64,000 bases of DNA, from assembly GCF_038784515.1 (NCBI RefSeq), contig NZ_CP152376.1:930001-994000 (forward strand), in the 5' to 3' direction. Below the pieces are notes generated by a model. The model was not told the DNA's origin. It saw nothing but the letters and a program-made list of their open reading frames with translations, and ran no database searches. Within the stretch, counting starts at the first letter, position 1. Each line of letters opens with the position of its first letter. This document shows positions 9,124 through 17,983 of the stretch, piece after piece. Source of the DNA: Rhodoferax sp. GW822-FHT02A01 (GTDB lineage: Bacteria; Pseudomonadota; Gammaproteobacteria; Burkholderiales; Burkholderiaceae_C). The position numbers and the translations under genes are program-made.

Positions 9124-11076
9124 TCAGGCAACCGCACGTATCAGGCTGCGGCGATTGCGCCATGCATCCACCAACAAGGTGTAGTTATGTGCCACGTTGG
9201 CAACAAACGTGGCGTCGTCCACGTCACCGCGCAACCAAGCCAGTGACTCGTTCATCCAGAGGCTTCGCCCCACCATAAAGCCTTTGACAATCGGGTTGGT
9301 GGCGTAACGAAAGCTGTCCACCAGGTGGGCTATAGGTTGGTTCAGTCCCAGAATCACCGCGCCCCGGCAGTGGCGGTCGCGTTCAGAGATCAGCTGCTCC
9401 AGACTCTGCCAGCCCGCAGCACCCATGGGGGCCAACTTCCACCATTCAGGCTTCACGCCAATGTTGTAGAAACGCTCGACTGCACGCAGCACATCGGCGT
9501 CTTCCTGACCCGCAACAATTCTGTCCTTGGGCAGGATGATTTCCAACAGCAACTCATTGCCGCTTTCTCGAGTGGCTTCCCACAGTTCCAGCACTGTTTG
9601 TTCCTGCTCAAGTCGCAGCTCGGTGGAGTCGTCCGGATGGTAGAACACCAGGCACTTCGCCACCTGCTCGGTGGGCCAGTGAATGAGACTGCTACCTATT
9701 GAGCGTGTGCCATCAAATCGCAAGGGGCGCGAGCTTGGCAACTCGACTGGACGTCCTACCCACCATCCGCGTCCCGTGGCGCTTGCCAGGGCGTCACGAC
9801 CATAGTCTCCGCCATCGATCAGCACGCCGGTGTGACCTTGCAGCTTGCGGCTGTGCTCCACTTGCGCAGTGGCCTGCACCAACAATTTTTTAAGCGCCGG
9901 TATCCGTTCTTCACTCACACCCGCCTGGGCTGCCAAATCGCGAAACTGGCTGCGATGGTCAAAGGCCATGACACACAACTCTTCCCACTGCGGGCGTGCA
10001 ACGGTTACCCGGTGCAAATGGGCCAACTGTTGATCGGCATCCACCTTCGGGTTACGGTTTCCGCCAAACCAATGCTGCAGTTCCGCCGGAGTGGGCATGG
10101 CTGCCGAACAGGCATGGCGCGAGACCACAATCGCTCCACAGGCATTGGCCACCCGCGTCGATTCAGCCCAATCCTTGCCCTGCAACAAAGAGGCCAGCAG
10201 GCCGGACAAGAATGCGTCACCCGCGCCCAGGACGTTGAGGACTTCGACACGTTCCCCCCGGTATGTGGGTGCGTCTTCGATCCGCGCTGGAATTTCGCCT
10301 TCGATCACACAACATCCCAAGGCGCCACGCTTGACGACCAGCGTGGCGGCACTGTGCGCGCGTACTTCGTGCAAGCTGGCCATCAAATTGTCGGCAACAC
10401 CGCCGGCAATGAAAAACTCTTCTTCGGTACCTACCAGCAGATCAAAGTGCGGCAGCATTTCCTGCAGCTGCTCCGTAACACCGGCATCGGCCACATAGCG
10501 GTTTTCTCCAGCGCCACGCGATGTCAGACCCCACAACACCGGACGGTAGTCGATGTCTAATACGCGGATGACGCCATGTTTGGCGGCATAGTCGAGTGCA
10601 GCCTGCGACGCTTTGCGTGTGGTCGCTGTGGAGAGATGTGTGCCTGTAATGGCTAGGGCGCGGCATTTGGCGATGAATGATTCATCGATCTGGTCAGCGT
10701 CAATAGCCATGTCGGCGCAGTTTTCACGCGCAAACAGCAGCGGGAACGTGTCGCGATCCTTGAGGCCCAAGAGCACCAGCGCGGTCAGCCTTTCGGGATC
10801 CACTTGCAGCTGCGAGGTATCGCACCCCTCTGCCTCCAAAGCCTGAGTCAGAAAGCGGCCCATGTGTTCGTCGCCCACGCGGCCGATCATGGCGCTGCGC
10901 ATACCCAGTCGTGCTAAACCAAAGGCCAGATTGCCGGAGCTGCCGCCTAGGTACTTGGCCATGCTGCGTGCGTCTTCCAGCTTGGAGCCGAATTGCTGCG
11001 CATACAAATCCACCGCCAGACGCCCCAGGCAGGCCAAATCGATAGTTCGCCCGCTGGGAAAGTTAAAGGTGCTCAT
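9124..11076 (-). CDS. iolC: 5-dehydro-2-deoxygluconokinase fused to DUF2090 (aldolase-like) domain
   Basis: A 650-residue two-domain protein. Residues 1 to about 330 form a PfkB-family sugar kinase (LACLGRLAVDLYAQQFG, YLGGSSGNLAFGLARLG, and the GAGDAFLSGLLASLLQG catalytic motif). The rest is a DUF2090 domain (VMAFDHRSQF, PLRFDGTRSIGSSLIHWP) related to class I aldolases. The kinase makes 5-dehydro-2-deoxygluconate 6-phosphate. The second domain is thought to supply the IolJ cleavage to malonate semialdehyde and DHAP, which fits the lack of a separate iolJ in the window. I chose the ATG at 11076 (MSTFNFPSG), which overlaps the upstream stop by ATGA; an upstream in-frame start would add 44 residues inside the neighbouring gene. 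Confidence 0.92.
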   Translation of the reverse strand: MSTFNFPSGRTIDLACLGRLAVDLYAQQFGSKLEDARSMAKYLGGSSGNLAFGLARLGMRSAMIGRVGDEHMGRFLTQALEAEGCDTSQLQVDPERLTALVLLGLKDRDTFPLLFARENCADMAIDADQIDESFIAKCRALAITGTHLSTATTRKASQAALDYAAKHGVIRVLDIDYRPVLWGLTSRGAGENRYVADAGVTEQLQEMLPHFDLLVGTEEEFFIAGGVADNLMASLHEVRAHSAATLVVKRGALGCCVIEGEIPARIEDAPTYRGERVEVLNVLGAGDAFLSGLLASLLQGKDWAESTRVANACGAIVVSRHACSAAMPTPAELQHWFGGNRNPKVDADQQLAHLHRVTVARPQWEELCVMAFDHRSQFRDLAAQAGVSEERIPALKKLLVQATAQVEHSRKLQGHTGVLIDGGDYGRDALASATGRGWWVGRPVELPSSRPLRFDGTRSIGSSLIHWPTEQVAKCLVFYHPDDSTELRLEQEQTVLELWEATRESGNELLLEIILPKDRIVAGQEDADVLRAVERFYNIGVKPEWWKLAPMGAAGWQSLEQLISERDRHCRGAVILGLNQPIAHLVDSFRYATNPIVKGFMVGRSLWMNESLAWLRGDVDDATFVANVAHNYTLLVDAWRNRRSLIRAVA

Positions 11077-12014
11077 CAGGATGCCTTGCGCTTCGCGTTT
11101 TTGGTTAGCGGCTTGGCTGCCCCATAGTGCTTGTCGAGGTAGCGCTGGATTTCCTTGCGCATAAAGCGCGATGAGGCCTCGGCGCGCTCTTCCCAGGCAA
11201 AAACACATGCAGACAGGATGCCGTCGAACTTCACTTCGGCCAAGGTGCCAAAGAACACATCCCAGTTGATTTCTCCCTCGCCAATGTCCAGGTGCTGGTG
11301 CACCCGCACGTTGGATCCGGGCGGATTGACGATGTAACGCAGATTGCTCGATGCCATGGGGTTGTAGGTATCAGCCACGCGTACATGGTGCAGTACGGGC
11401 GCTGCATCGCGAATCATCGCGGCCATGTCTTCACCGTAATAAAAGGTGTGGGGCGCAATGTAGGACAGCTTGACGCGCGGTGAATTCAACACCTTGACGA
11501 TGTCGGTTGCCGGGGTCAGGCGTTCAACCCAGTCCTCCGGATGCGGCTCCACTGACAAGGTAATGCCCTCACGCTCAAAGATGGGCGTGAGTTCTTCCAT
11601 GGAACGCCACCACGCTGCCTCACACATCTCCTTGGTGTTGGCGCCCGGCTTCTCTCCCACGGAACGCTCGGGCGATGCACCACGGCCAAATTCGGAAATC
11701 ATGGTTTCGCAACCCATTTCCACGGACACCTCAATCGCCTTCTTCCAGCATTTGACGGCCCACTGGCGTTCGTCCTCGAAGGGACTGGCCCAACGGTACA
11801 TGGGCTGCAATGTGGCGAGCTTGACGCCGTATTCCTTCAGTGCCTTTTTGAACGCTGTGATGCGCTGCTTGTGCGCGCGAGGCATCACCCACCAGTCCAG
11901 GAAGTCAGAGCGGGGCGACAGCTCCACGGCGTCATAGCCCAACTCGGCAGTGAGCTTGCAGATGTCCGGCAGGGACAGATGGCGGTGCATGTACGGGTCG
12001 AGGGCGATTTGCAT
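11076..12014 (-). CDS. sugar phosphate isomerase/epimerase-like TIM-barrel protein (AP endonuclease 2 fold)
   Basis: A 312-residue xylose-isomerase-like TIM barrel. Likely metal ligands lie in TLSVEPHPEDW (Glu), SYIAPHTFYYGED, HHVRVADTYNP (His) and the C-terminal ILSACVFAWEERAEASSRF (Glu). The family includes IolE, IolI and IolH of inositol metabolism as well as many unassigned epimerases and isomerases. It sits between iolC, which it overlaps by ATGA, and another TIM-barrel gene, so it is surely part of the pathway. Whether it handles an inosose stereoisomer, acts as an IolI-like isomerase, or serves another polyol cannot be told. The C-terminus is Lys-rich (TKNAKRKAS). Confidence 0.75.
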   Translation of the reverse strand: MQIALDPYMHRHLSLPDICKLTAELGYDAVELSPRSDFLDWWVMPRAHKQRITAFKKALKEYGVKLATLQPMYRWASPFEDERQWAVKCWKKAIEVSVEMGCETMISEFGRGASPERSVGEKPGANTKEMCEAAWWRSMEELTPIFEREGITLSVEPHPEDWVERLTPATDIVKVLNSPRVKLSYIAPHTFYYGEDMAAMIRDAAPVLHHVRVADTYNPMASSNLRYIVNPPGSNVRVHQHLDIGEGEINWDVFFGTLAEVKFDGILSACVFAWEERAEASSRFMRKEIQRYLDKHYGAAKPLTKNAKRKAS

Positions 12015-12112
12015 GGCGGTCCTTGAATGAGGTGTGGTTTGGTTTGGCGCGTCCCGCAGTCCTGGAGGTCTTCAACGACCGCCAGCACCCTGCGGGACTT
12101 GCAGCGAAGCGC

Positions 12113-13054
12113 TTACTGGCTGATTGTTTGCTTCAGTGCGTCAATGGAGGTTTGCACACCAGCTTCCACCGACATGGTCAGGTCTTCCATTTCCAATGAG
12201 ACGTGGCCGTTGTAACCGCCCATGCGGCAGACCGAGAAGAACTCTTTCCACCATTGCATTCCGTGTCCGCAGCCCACCGCCACATAGTTCCAGGTGCGGG
12301 TGTCGGACTCTGTGACGGCCTTGGTCTCCAGCAGGCCGTCGATATCGCACAGACCACGCTCCACACGCGCATCCTTGCCATGGATGTGGAAGATCGCGCC
12401 TTTCAAGGCACGGGCCGAAGCGATGGGGTCTGCCCCCATGACCATCAGGTGCGAGGGGTCCAGGTTGATGCCGACGATCGGCCCCACCGCAGCGCGCAGG
12501 CGCAAGAGCGTGGACGGGTTGTAGACCAGCATGCAGGGGAACTCTTCGATGGCAATTTGCTCGACCTTGTTTGCCTTGCAATGCTCTACGAACTTCTTCC
12601 ACCAAGGGATGGCCACATCGTTCCACTGGTATTCCAGCGCCGGCCCCATGTAGTCGGGCCAGGATACGGTGGAAGTGATCCAGTTGGGGGTCTTGTCACC
12701 AGGGGCGCCTGCGGGGCAGCCGGACATCATCACAACTTTCTTCACACCCAGCAGTCCTGCCAGAGTGATGGTGTCGTAGGTGGACTTGGTGTGCTTCTCA
12801 CCCATTTCGCCGGGGCTCAAGGGGTTGCCCGAGCAATTGAGGGCGGCGATTTCCATGCCGCGCTTTTCCAGCTCAGCTTTGAATGCTTTGCGCTTGCCTT
12901 CATCGGCCAGCAATTCGGCGGTCTTGACGTGGGGGCAGGAGGCCCAGCCGCCAGCGGTCATTTCCACGGCATTGACGCCAAGGGATTGAACCTTGTCGAG
13001 CATTTCGGTGTAGCTGAGGTTGCCGTAAACGTCGGTGCAGATTGCGAGTTTCAT
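12113..13054 (-). CDS. sugar phosphate isomerase/epimerase-like TIM-barrel protein
   Basis: A 313-residue protein of the same fold as its downstream neighbour but clearly a different subfamily (MKLAICTDVYGNLSYTEMLD start). Candidate metal ligands: Glu in QIAIEEFPCMLVY, Asp/His in GINLDPSHLMVMG, His in FHIHGKD and Glu in GHVSLEMEDLTMS. The MKLAICTDVYG opening and NLDPSHL motif are common in TIM-barrel genes next to Gfo/Idh/MocA dehydrogenases and sugar ABC transporters, as here. Such pairs act on oxidised polyols or sugars, for example dehydrating or epimerising a keto-inositol. The exact step is not assigned. Confidence 0.75.
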   Translation of the reverse strand: MKLAICTDVYGNLSYTEMLDKVQSLGVNAVEMTAGGWASCPHVKTAELLADEGKRKAFKAELEKRGMEIAALNCSGNPLSPGEMGEKHTKSTYDTITLAGLLGVKKVVMMSGCPAGAPGDKTPNWITSTVSWPDYMGPALEYQWNDVAIPWWKKFVEHCKANKVEQIAIEEFPCMLVYNPSTLLRLRAAVGPIVGINLDPSHLMVMGADPIASARALKGAIFHIHGKDARVERGLCDIDGLLETKAVTESDTRTWNYVAVGCGHGMQWWKEFFSVCRMGGYNGHVSLEMEDLTMSVEAGVQTSIDALKQTISQ

Positions 13055-13131
13055 GGTGTTTTCCTATAGTGATATGGGGTTGCAATGCCCTGCTCGCCTT
13101 TTTGCGCAGGTGGCAGGGCCGAGCGAAGGCC

Positions 13132-14307
13132 TTACTTGAAGTCGACCCACTGCGAACCGGCATCGGCCGAGCGCACACAGTTTTCCAACCAGCGCACGCC
13201 TTCGGTTCCAGCCTTGATGCCTGGGTAGCGATGCGTGGCCAGGAAGGCCTTGTCGTCCCGGTTTTGTGCGTCGATGGCTTGCGCAATCCACAGGTAGATG
13301 TTGGCCCAGCTGTCGCCCAGGCCTTCGGTGTGCAGGCCACCCATGCGGTCGACCTTGAGGCTTTCTTCTTCCAGGTAGGGCATGCCATGGTGCATGGTCA
13401 TATTGGGCTGGCCCTGCACTTCATAGATCAGCTGGTCCGGGTGTGCATCCGACCATTGCACCGAAGCCTTGGTGCCAACAAAACGGAAGCACTGTGAACC
13501 CATGTTGCCGGCGTTCACCGACGACACCCACAGACGCCCCACCGCACCGCCTTCGTAGTGCGTCAGAACATATGCGTTGTCCTCCAGCGGTGCACGCGTC
13601 TTGATAAAAGACTGGCGGTCACACAGCAGCTTTTTGATCTTGAGCTCGGGGCAGACCAGCGTCGCCATGTAGTAGATGTGGGTTCCAATGTCGCCCAGCA
13701 CAAAGGTCGGGCCAGAGGTGGCCGGGTTGGTGCGCCACTTCACCGCATCGGGTGCACCGACGTCGTCACCGGAGTTGAAGCCGTGGGTGTACTGGATGTC
13801 GACCATGCGGATGTCGCCCAACATGCCTTTTTTGACCATGGCGGCCATCTGGTGCAGCAGCGGGTGACCGGAGAAGCCATAGGTCACGCCCACGATCAGT
13901 CCCTTGGACTCTGCCAGTGCGGCAATCTCGTCGCACTCACGCACTGTGAAGAACAAGGGCTTTTCGCAGATCACATGCAGGCCGGCTTCCAGGCAGGCCT
14001 TGGTGATTTCAAAGTGGGTGAAGTTGGGCGTGGCAATGGACACCACTTCGACACCGTCGGCGCGCTTGGCTTCTTGGGCGATCAGCTGCTTGTAGTCGTC
14101 GTAGCAGCGCTCACCAGCGACACCGATGTTGACGCCAAAGTCACGGCCACGTGCAGCGTCCAGGTCAAAGGCGCCACAAACCAGCTGGTAAGCCGTGTTG
14201 TCGCGCAGCGCGCCGGTGCGGTGCTTATAACCAACCTGGCCCGTGCGACCACCGCCCACCATGCCCCAACGCAGGGGACGAGCTATTGTTTTTTCACCGT
14301 TGTACAT
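13132..14307 (-). CDS. Gfo/Idh/MocA-family NAD(P)-dependent dehydrogenase (inositol dehydrogenase candidate)
   Basis: A 391-residue protein with an N-terminal Rossmann fold (WGMVGGGRTGQVGYKH), the family motif GLHVICEKPLFF, and a C-terminal alpha/beta domain with candidate catalytic residues in VLGDIGTHIYYMA. It is longer than a minimal IolG (about 335), matching the longer branch often found with TIM-barrel partners. It most likely oxidises an inositol or related polyol at one hydroxyl, the first catabolic step. An AAGGA ribosome site precedes the ATG. It has its own LacI-type operator at 14341, 34 bases upstream, so it can start a transcript separate from the transporter genes. Substrate stereochemistry cannot be read from sequence. 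Confidence 0.8.
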   Translation of the reverse strand: MYNGEKTIARPLRWGMVGGGRTGQVGYKHRTGALRDNTAYQLVCGAFDLDAARGRDFGVNIGVAGERCYDDYKQLIAQEAKRADGVEVVSIATPNFTHFEITKACLEAGLHVICEKPLFFTVRECDEIAALAESKGLIVGVTYGFSGHPLLHQMAAMVKKGMLGDIRMVDIQYTHGFNSGDDVGAPDAVKWRTNPATSGPTFVLGDIGTHIYYMATLVCPELKIKKLLCDRQSFIKTRAPLEDNAYVLTHYEGGAVGRLWVSSVNAGNMGSQCFRFVGTKASVQWSDAHPDQLIYEVQGQPNMTMHHGMPYLEEESLKVDRMGGLHTEGLGDSWANIYLWIAQAIDAQNRDDKAFLATHRYPGIKAGTEGVRWLENCVRSADAGSQWVDFK

Positions 14308-14340
14308 ATCATTTCCTTTTTAAAAAAATTACAAATTCGC

Positions 14341-14358
14341 AGTGCACCCGGGTGCAGT
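14341..14358. promoter_or_regulatory. LacI-type operator, site 2 (in front of Gfo/Idh gene)
   Basis: AGTGCACCCGGGTGCAGT contains the perfect 14-bp palindrome TGCACCCGGGTGCA. It lies between the end of the ABC ATPase gene and the start of the dehydrogenase at 14307, in a 110-base gap that also carries an A/T-rich stretch. It matches the sites at 2664 and 17517 at 16 of 18 positions, and marks a likely internal promoter. Confidence 0.75.
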
Positions 14359-14417
14359 TATCTTCAAAAAAATGGCCCCATCACACGGCGTTCTTATTCC
14401 CTGTGTGGGTGCCTGGC

Positions 14418-15203
14418 CTAATTCAAATGGCTTTCGATTTCGGCTTCCAGGCCAGCCATCGCCTCGCCGCCTGCCATCAGGTCAGTCACTTCCTCTCGTG
14501 TCTTCTCGCCCTTGCGGAAGTCGGCCGCTTTCATGCCGCGGATGAGCACCGCGAAGTGGTCGCCAACGGTCAATGCGTGGGTGACCTGGTGGGTAATAAA
14601 GATCACGGCAATGCCCTTCTTGCGCGCTTGCAGAACAATGCGCAGTACGTGTGCCGCTTCCTTCACACCCAGGGCTGCCGTGGGTTCGTCCAGAATCAGT
14701 ACGCTGGCCCCGAAGTAAACAGCCCGTGCAATCGCTAAGGCCTGGCGTTCACCACCGGAGAGTCCACCCACCAGGCGATCACCATCGGTGATGCGGGTAA
14801 TGCCCAGTTGGCGCATTTCACGCACCGCGATCTCGTTGGCCTTCTTGCGATCGAAAACTTCAAACGGTCCGCGCTTTTTGGTTGGCTCTGCGCCCACAAA
14901 AAAGGAGCGGCCAATGCTCATCAGCGGAAAGGTGCCGCCAAACTGGTGCACGGTGGCAATGCCATGCTCGCTGGCTTCCTTGGGGTTCTCAAAGGAAACT
15001 GGCTTGCCATTCATCAACATTTCTCCACTTGTGGGCTTGTGCACCCCCGATAGAAGACGGATCAAGGTGGACTTTCCTGCTCCGTTGTCACCCAGCAAAC
15101 ACAGCACTTCACCGGCTTTGACTTCGATCGAGATGTCGTGCAAGACATCAATGGGGCCAAAGGATTTGTTGACACCTTTGAGTTGTAGCAGTGGAGCGGT
15201 CAT
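14418..15203 (-). CDS. sugar ABC transporter ATP-binding protein (single-domain, FrcA-like)
   Basis: A 261-residue ATPase with Walker A GDNGAGKST, Q-loop HQFGGTFPLMSIGRSFF, signature LSGGERQALAIARA, Walker B VLILDEPTAALG and switch His in FITHQ. It energises uptake with the adjacent permease and binding protein. Sugar importers of the ribose class often have a double-length ATPase (RbsA, about 500 residues); this is the single-domain form, which would act as a homodimer. The ATG at 15203 overlaps the permease stop by ATGA; a much longer upstream extension of the frame lies inside the permease and is not real. Confidence 0.88.
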   Translation of the reverse strand: MTAPLLQLKGVNKSFGPIDVLHDISIEVKAGEVLCLLGDNGAGKSTLIRLLSGVHKPTSGEMLMNGKPVSFENPKEASEHGIATVHQFGGTFPLMSIGRSFFVGAEPTKKRGPFEVFDRKKANEIAVREMRQLGITRITDGDRLVGGLSGGERQALAIARAVYFGASVLILDEPTAALGVKEAAHVLRIVLQARKKGIAVIFITHQVTHALTVGDHFAVLIRGMKAADFRKGEKTREEVTDLMAGGEAMAGLEAEIESHLN

Positions 15204-16297
15204 TTGGCGGCCTTCGGTTTGATGCGCGGTGCGGCGTGGGAAATCGCCATGGCGCGGAAAGTGTTGTTCAGCAAGACAGCGGCGAGCAGCAGCACACCAA
15301 TGATCAAGCTGGCCCAGTTTGCGTCGAAGCCGGTGTAGTAAATACCTTGGTTGACGATGGCAAAGGTCATGGTTCCCAGCACAATGCCAACCACCGAACC
15401 GTAGCCACCTGTCAGGATCACACCACCAATGACCACGGCAATGATGGAGTTGAAGATGAAGGACTGGCCGGCGGAAACCTGGGCGCTGTTGTACAGAATG
15501 GCCTGGCACATGCCAACAAAGGCGGCACACAAGCCACTGCCCATGTACAAGGCAATGTTGAGCTTGTCGGTAGGAATGCCAGCATTGCGGGCACTGACCT
15601 TGTCGCCACCTAGGGCCAGAATCCAGTTGCCGTATTTAGAGTGCCCCAGCAGATAGCCCACGAACACCATTGCAGCAACCCACCACAACAGAATCACTTC
15701 GAACTTACCATTGATAAAGTCACCAAACACCATCTTGGTGATGGGATCGCTCTTCAGCGCCACGCTGGTGCTGCCTGCCACCATGACCGACAGCCCCAGA
15801 GTCAGCCCGGCTACCGCAAACAGAGTGGCCAGGGTCACCACAAAGCTGGGCAGATCCGTTTTGATGATCACATAGCCGTTGAGAAATCCAACCCCGACGC
15901 CGAGCGCCAATGAACAGACGATGCCAACCGGCATGGGCAATCCGAAGTGCCCAGAGACAATTGCAACCATCATCGAGCTCGCCGGGATCACGCTGCCGAT
16001 GGAGAGGTCCAGGTGACCTGCGATCATCAGCAGGCCAATCGGCAAGGCAATAATTCCCAATTCAGCAGCGATGTTGAGCCAACTGGCCAAGCCACTGACC
16101 GACAAAAATGTTTCGCCGCCGAAGATAGAAAAGAAAACGAAGACACACACCAGACCGATGAAGGAACCTGTCTCCGGCCTGCGGATGAGGTTGCCCAGTG
16201 CGTCCTTGGGAGGCACTTCAGCTTCTTTGGCCGCGGCTTCGCCCGGAGGGGAGTTGATGGAGGTTGCGTTCATGATTTTGTTCAAAGCAAATTTCAT
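15200..16297 (-). CDS. sugar ABC transporter permease (BPD_transp_2 family)
   Basis: A membrane protein of about 365 residues with some 8-10 hydrophobic segments. It shows the ribose/fructose permease signatures: GIIALPIGLLMIAGHLDLSIGS, YVIIKTDLPSFVVTLATL, and GNWILALGGDKVSARNAGIPTDKL (the coupling loop). An unusually hydrophilic, Glu/Lys-rich N-terminal stretch of about 40 residues precedes the first membrane helix. Start codon is uncertain: ATGs at 16297 and 16273 are both possible and neither has a strong ribosome site. It lies between the binding protein (84-base gap) and the ATPase (ATGA overlap). Confidence 0.85.
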   Translation of the reverse strand: MKFALNKIMNATSINSPPGEAAAKEAEVPPKDALGNLIRRPETGSFIGLVCVFVFFSIFGGETFLSVSGLASWLNIAAELGIIALPIGLLMIAGHLDLSIGSVIPASSMMVAIVSGHFGLPMPVGIVCSLALGVGVGFLNGYVIIKTDLPSFVVTLATLFAVAGLTLGLSVMVAGSTSVALKSDPITKMVFGDFINGKFEVILLWWVAAMVFVGYLLGHSKYGNWILALGGDKVSARNAGIPTDKLNIALYMGSGLCAAFVGMCQAILYNSAQVSAGQSFIFNSIIAVVIGGVILTGGYGSVVGIVLGTMTFAIVNQGIYYTGFDANWASLIIGVLLLAAVLLNNTFRAMAISHAAPRIKPKAAK

Positions 16298-16381
16298 AAG
16301 TTTTGGGTAGCTGCTGCTGACCAATGGTTGCGGGTGACTGGGGCCAGCGGGGCCGAACCCGATCACCCGTGCAACTACTGA

Positions 16382-17362
16382 TTAACGAGCACCCGCAGCA
16401 GCACCCGCCATGGTCGCCGCAACATTGGATGCGTCAACAATGCCGGGGCCAGTCAGAATCGGGGCTGTCGGCACTTTCAGGCCGTACTGCACATAGCTGT
16501 TGAGCATAGAAACTGCCAGATAGCCTTGCAAATAAGGTTGCTGGTCAATGCAGAACAGCTGGCTACCGTCTTTGATTCGCGCCAGGTTGGTGGGGTCCAT
16601 GTCAAAGGTGCCCAGCTTCACTGACTTGACCAAGCCCGCCTGACTGATGCCCGCTGCGGCACTGGTGGCGTCACCGGCGCTGATGGTGATCAGGCCATCG
16701 ATCGTCTTGTCTTTGAGCAGGGCGGCTTTCACAGCCTGCGCCACTGCGGTGGGATTGCCAAAGGCAGAGGAGGGCAGAGGCAATTGCGTGCCCTTGCCGC
16801 CGCCCTTAGCCATGCCATCCGCAACACCCTTGCAACGGGACTCTTGATTGGTGGAACCGGGCTGGGTATTTACGCAAAGCACGTTCTTGGCACCACTCTT
16901 AAGGAAGTATTCACCACCACCCATACCAGCTACGTATTCTTCACTGCCCACATAGTTCTGTGCACCCAGGCGCTTGGCGGCTTCCATGCCGCCGGCGTTG
17001 TAAATGATCAACGGCACACCCGCAGCCACAACTTCCTTGAAGGCCGCATCCATAGCCTCAGGCACCCAATCCGGTCCAACGATAGCATCGGGCTTCTGGC
17101 TCAATGCGGTGCGAATCAGCTTGGCAGCATCCGGGCCGAGGTTGTCGTAATTTTGTGGGCCCAGCCAAGTCACGGTGCCACCGCCGGCCTTGACGACCAA
17201 AGCAGCATCATCGGCACCCTTCTTCACGCGGGACCAGAAGGGATCATCGGCCTTACCGCCGATCACAAAAATCTTGGCGCCTGCCGCCATGGCAGTCGTT
17301 GCGGTCAGAGCGATGCCGGCGGCAATCACCACGGCTTTCATTGTGTTCACAGCTGATTTCAT
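16382..17362 (-). CDS. periplasmic sugar-binding protein of the ABC transporter
   Basis: A 326-residue Peripla_BP_4 (ribose/inositol-type) binding protein. The N-terminus has a clear signal peptide (MKSAVNTMKAVVIAAGIALT, cleavage after AMA). Typical first strand IFVIGGKADDPFWSRVKKGADDAA and later TISAGDATSAAAGISQAG and LGTFDMDPTN follow. I chose the ATG at 17362 because GAGGAG lies 5 bases upstream; the frame is open 39 codons further but that part is not signal-like. First gene of the long minus-strand inositol series. A LacI-type operator lies about 155 bases upstream of the start. Ligand: probably inositol or a similar polyol, from context only. Confidence 0.88.
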   Translation of the reverse strand: MKSAVNTMKAVVIAAGIALTATTAMAAGAKIFVIGGKADDPFWSRVKKGADDAALVVKAGGGTVTWLGPQNYDNLGPDAAKLIRTALSQKPDAIVGPDWVPEAMDAAFKEVVAAGVPLIIYNAGGMEAAKRLGAQNYVGSEEYVAGMGGGEYFLKSGAKNVLCVNTQPGSTNQESRCKGVADGMAKGGGKGTQLPLPSSAFGNPTAVAQAVKAALLKDKTIDGLITISAGDATSAAAGISQAGLVKSVKLGTFDMDPTNLARIKDGSQLFCIDQQPYLQGYLAVSMLNSYVQYGLKVPTAPILTGPGIVDASNVAATMAGAAAGAR

Positions 17363-17516
17363 TGGTATCTCCTCGTTCTCGAATTCACGGTTAAAAATCT
17401 TGTCGGGTGCATACACTGTATTGCGTGTCCTGCAAGAGCGGAATGGCCAAACCGAGCACCTTGACCGATCAAAAAACACTTCATGGATGTCCTGACAGTC
17501 TCTTTAGCGCCAAGTG

Positions 17517-17534
17517 ACTGCACCCGGTTGCAGT
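17517..17534. promoter_or_regulatory. LacI-type operator, site 3 (in front of the ABC transporter)
   Basis: ACTGCACCCGGTTGCAGT, identical in all 18 bases to the site in front of lacI. It lies about 155 bases from the binding-protein ATG on the minus strand, and should let the LacI protein control the transporter transcript. Confidence 0.78.
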
Positions 17535-17582
17535 GAACTGTACATGCCTTTGTTTGACAAGCTTCTAAGTAGTTACCCTATA

Positions 17583-17617
17583 GAAATGAATTTCCAATTG
17601 ATATTTCAAACGGAAAT
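17583..17617. promoter_or_regulatory. paired GAAAT/ATTTC inverted repeats
   Basis: Two small palindromes lie side by side: GAAATGAATTTC (17583-17594) and ATTTCAAACGGAAAT (17603-17617, perfect 5-5-5). GAAA/TTTC arms resemble the inverted repeat in the lacI leader at 2726. They could be sites of the RpiR protein encoded at 3862, but this is only a pattern match. Confidence 0.35.
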
Positions 17618-17886
17618 GAAATGCGCGGCTCCGGCTCCAGGTGGAAGTAGGTTCGAACCGAATGTCCAAGAGCCAATTGTTGTCTTTTCTATAAGGAATT
17701 TCACACACAGTAATGTGTCCTTTTGACCGTTGCTTAGTCATACAGCTGCCGGCGATGGCATCCAATGCGGACAGAAATGACCATCCCAATGCAGGCACTC
17801 ATAAGCCATTGCACCTGTTGGGAGGCACTTTCCGTGGGCGAACCGTTACCAGACTTAGGTGGTCATTGCATGGTAAATTCGAGAAA

Positions 17887-17904
17887 ACTGCACCCGGTAG
17901 CGGC
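17887..17904. promoter_or_regulatory. LacI-type operator variant, site 4 (in front of the IolE-like gene)
   Basis: ACTGCACCCGGTAGCGGC keeps the left half-site and centre exactly and degrades in the right half. It lies about 80 bases before the plus-strand gene at 17984, a usual operator distance. Probably a weaker site of the same regulator. Confidence 0.55.
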
Positions 17905-17983
17905 GTATTGCAAAGATCAGATGGCTAAGCCCTGACCATGCAAGACAAGCCAGGATGCCACAGCCTCACACCAACACAAACGG

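Larger units (their letters stand above)
17363..17983. other. 621-base divergent regulatory region
   Basis: No gene is seen here. The interval separates the ABC binding-protein gene (minus) from the IolE-like gene (plus). It contains two LacI-type operators (17517 and 17887) and AT-rich inverted repeats around 17583-17617, listed separately. It is unusually long for this tightly packed window, which suggests layered control of both transcripts. Confidence 0.6.

Noticed and set aside
12203..14421. Plus-strand open frames opposite the TIM-barrel and Gfo/Idh genes
   Set aside because: Both are complementary to well-supported genes and show only compositional bias.
14418..15530. Longer version of the sugar ABC ATPase starting inside the permease
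   Set aside because: The extra N-terminal part is Cys/His/Arg-rich shadow sequence; the ATG at 15203 with ATGA overlap gives a normal ATPase.
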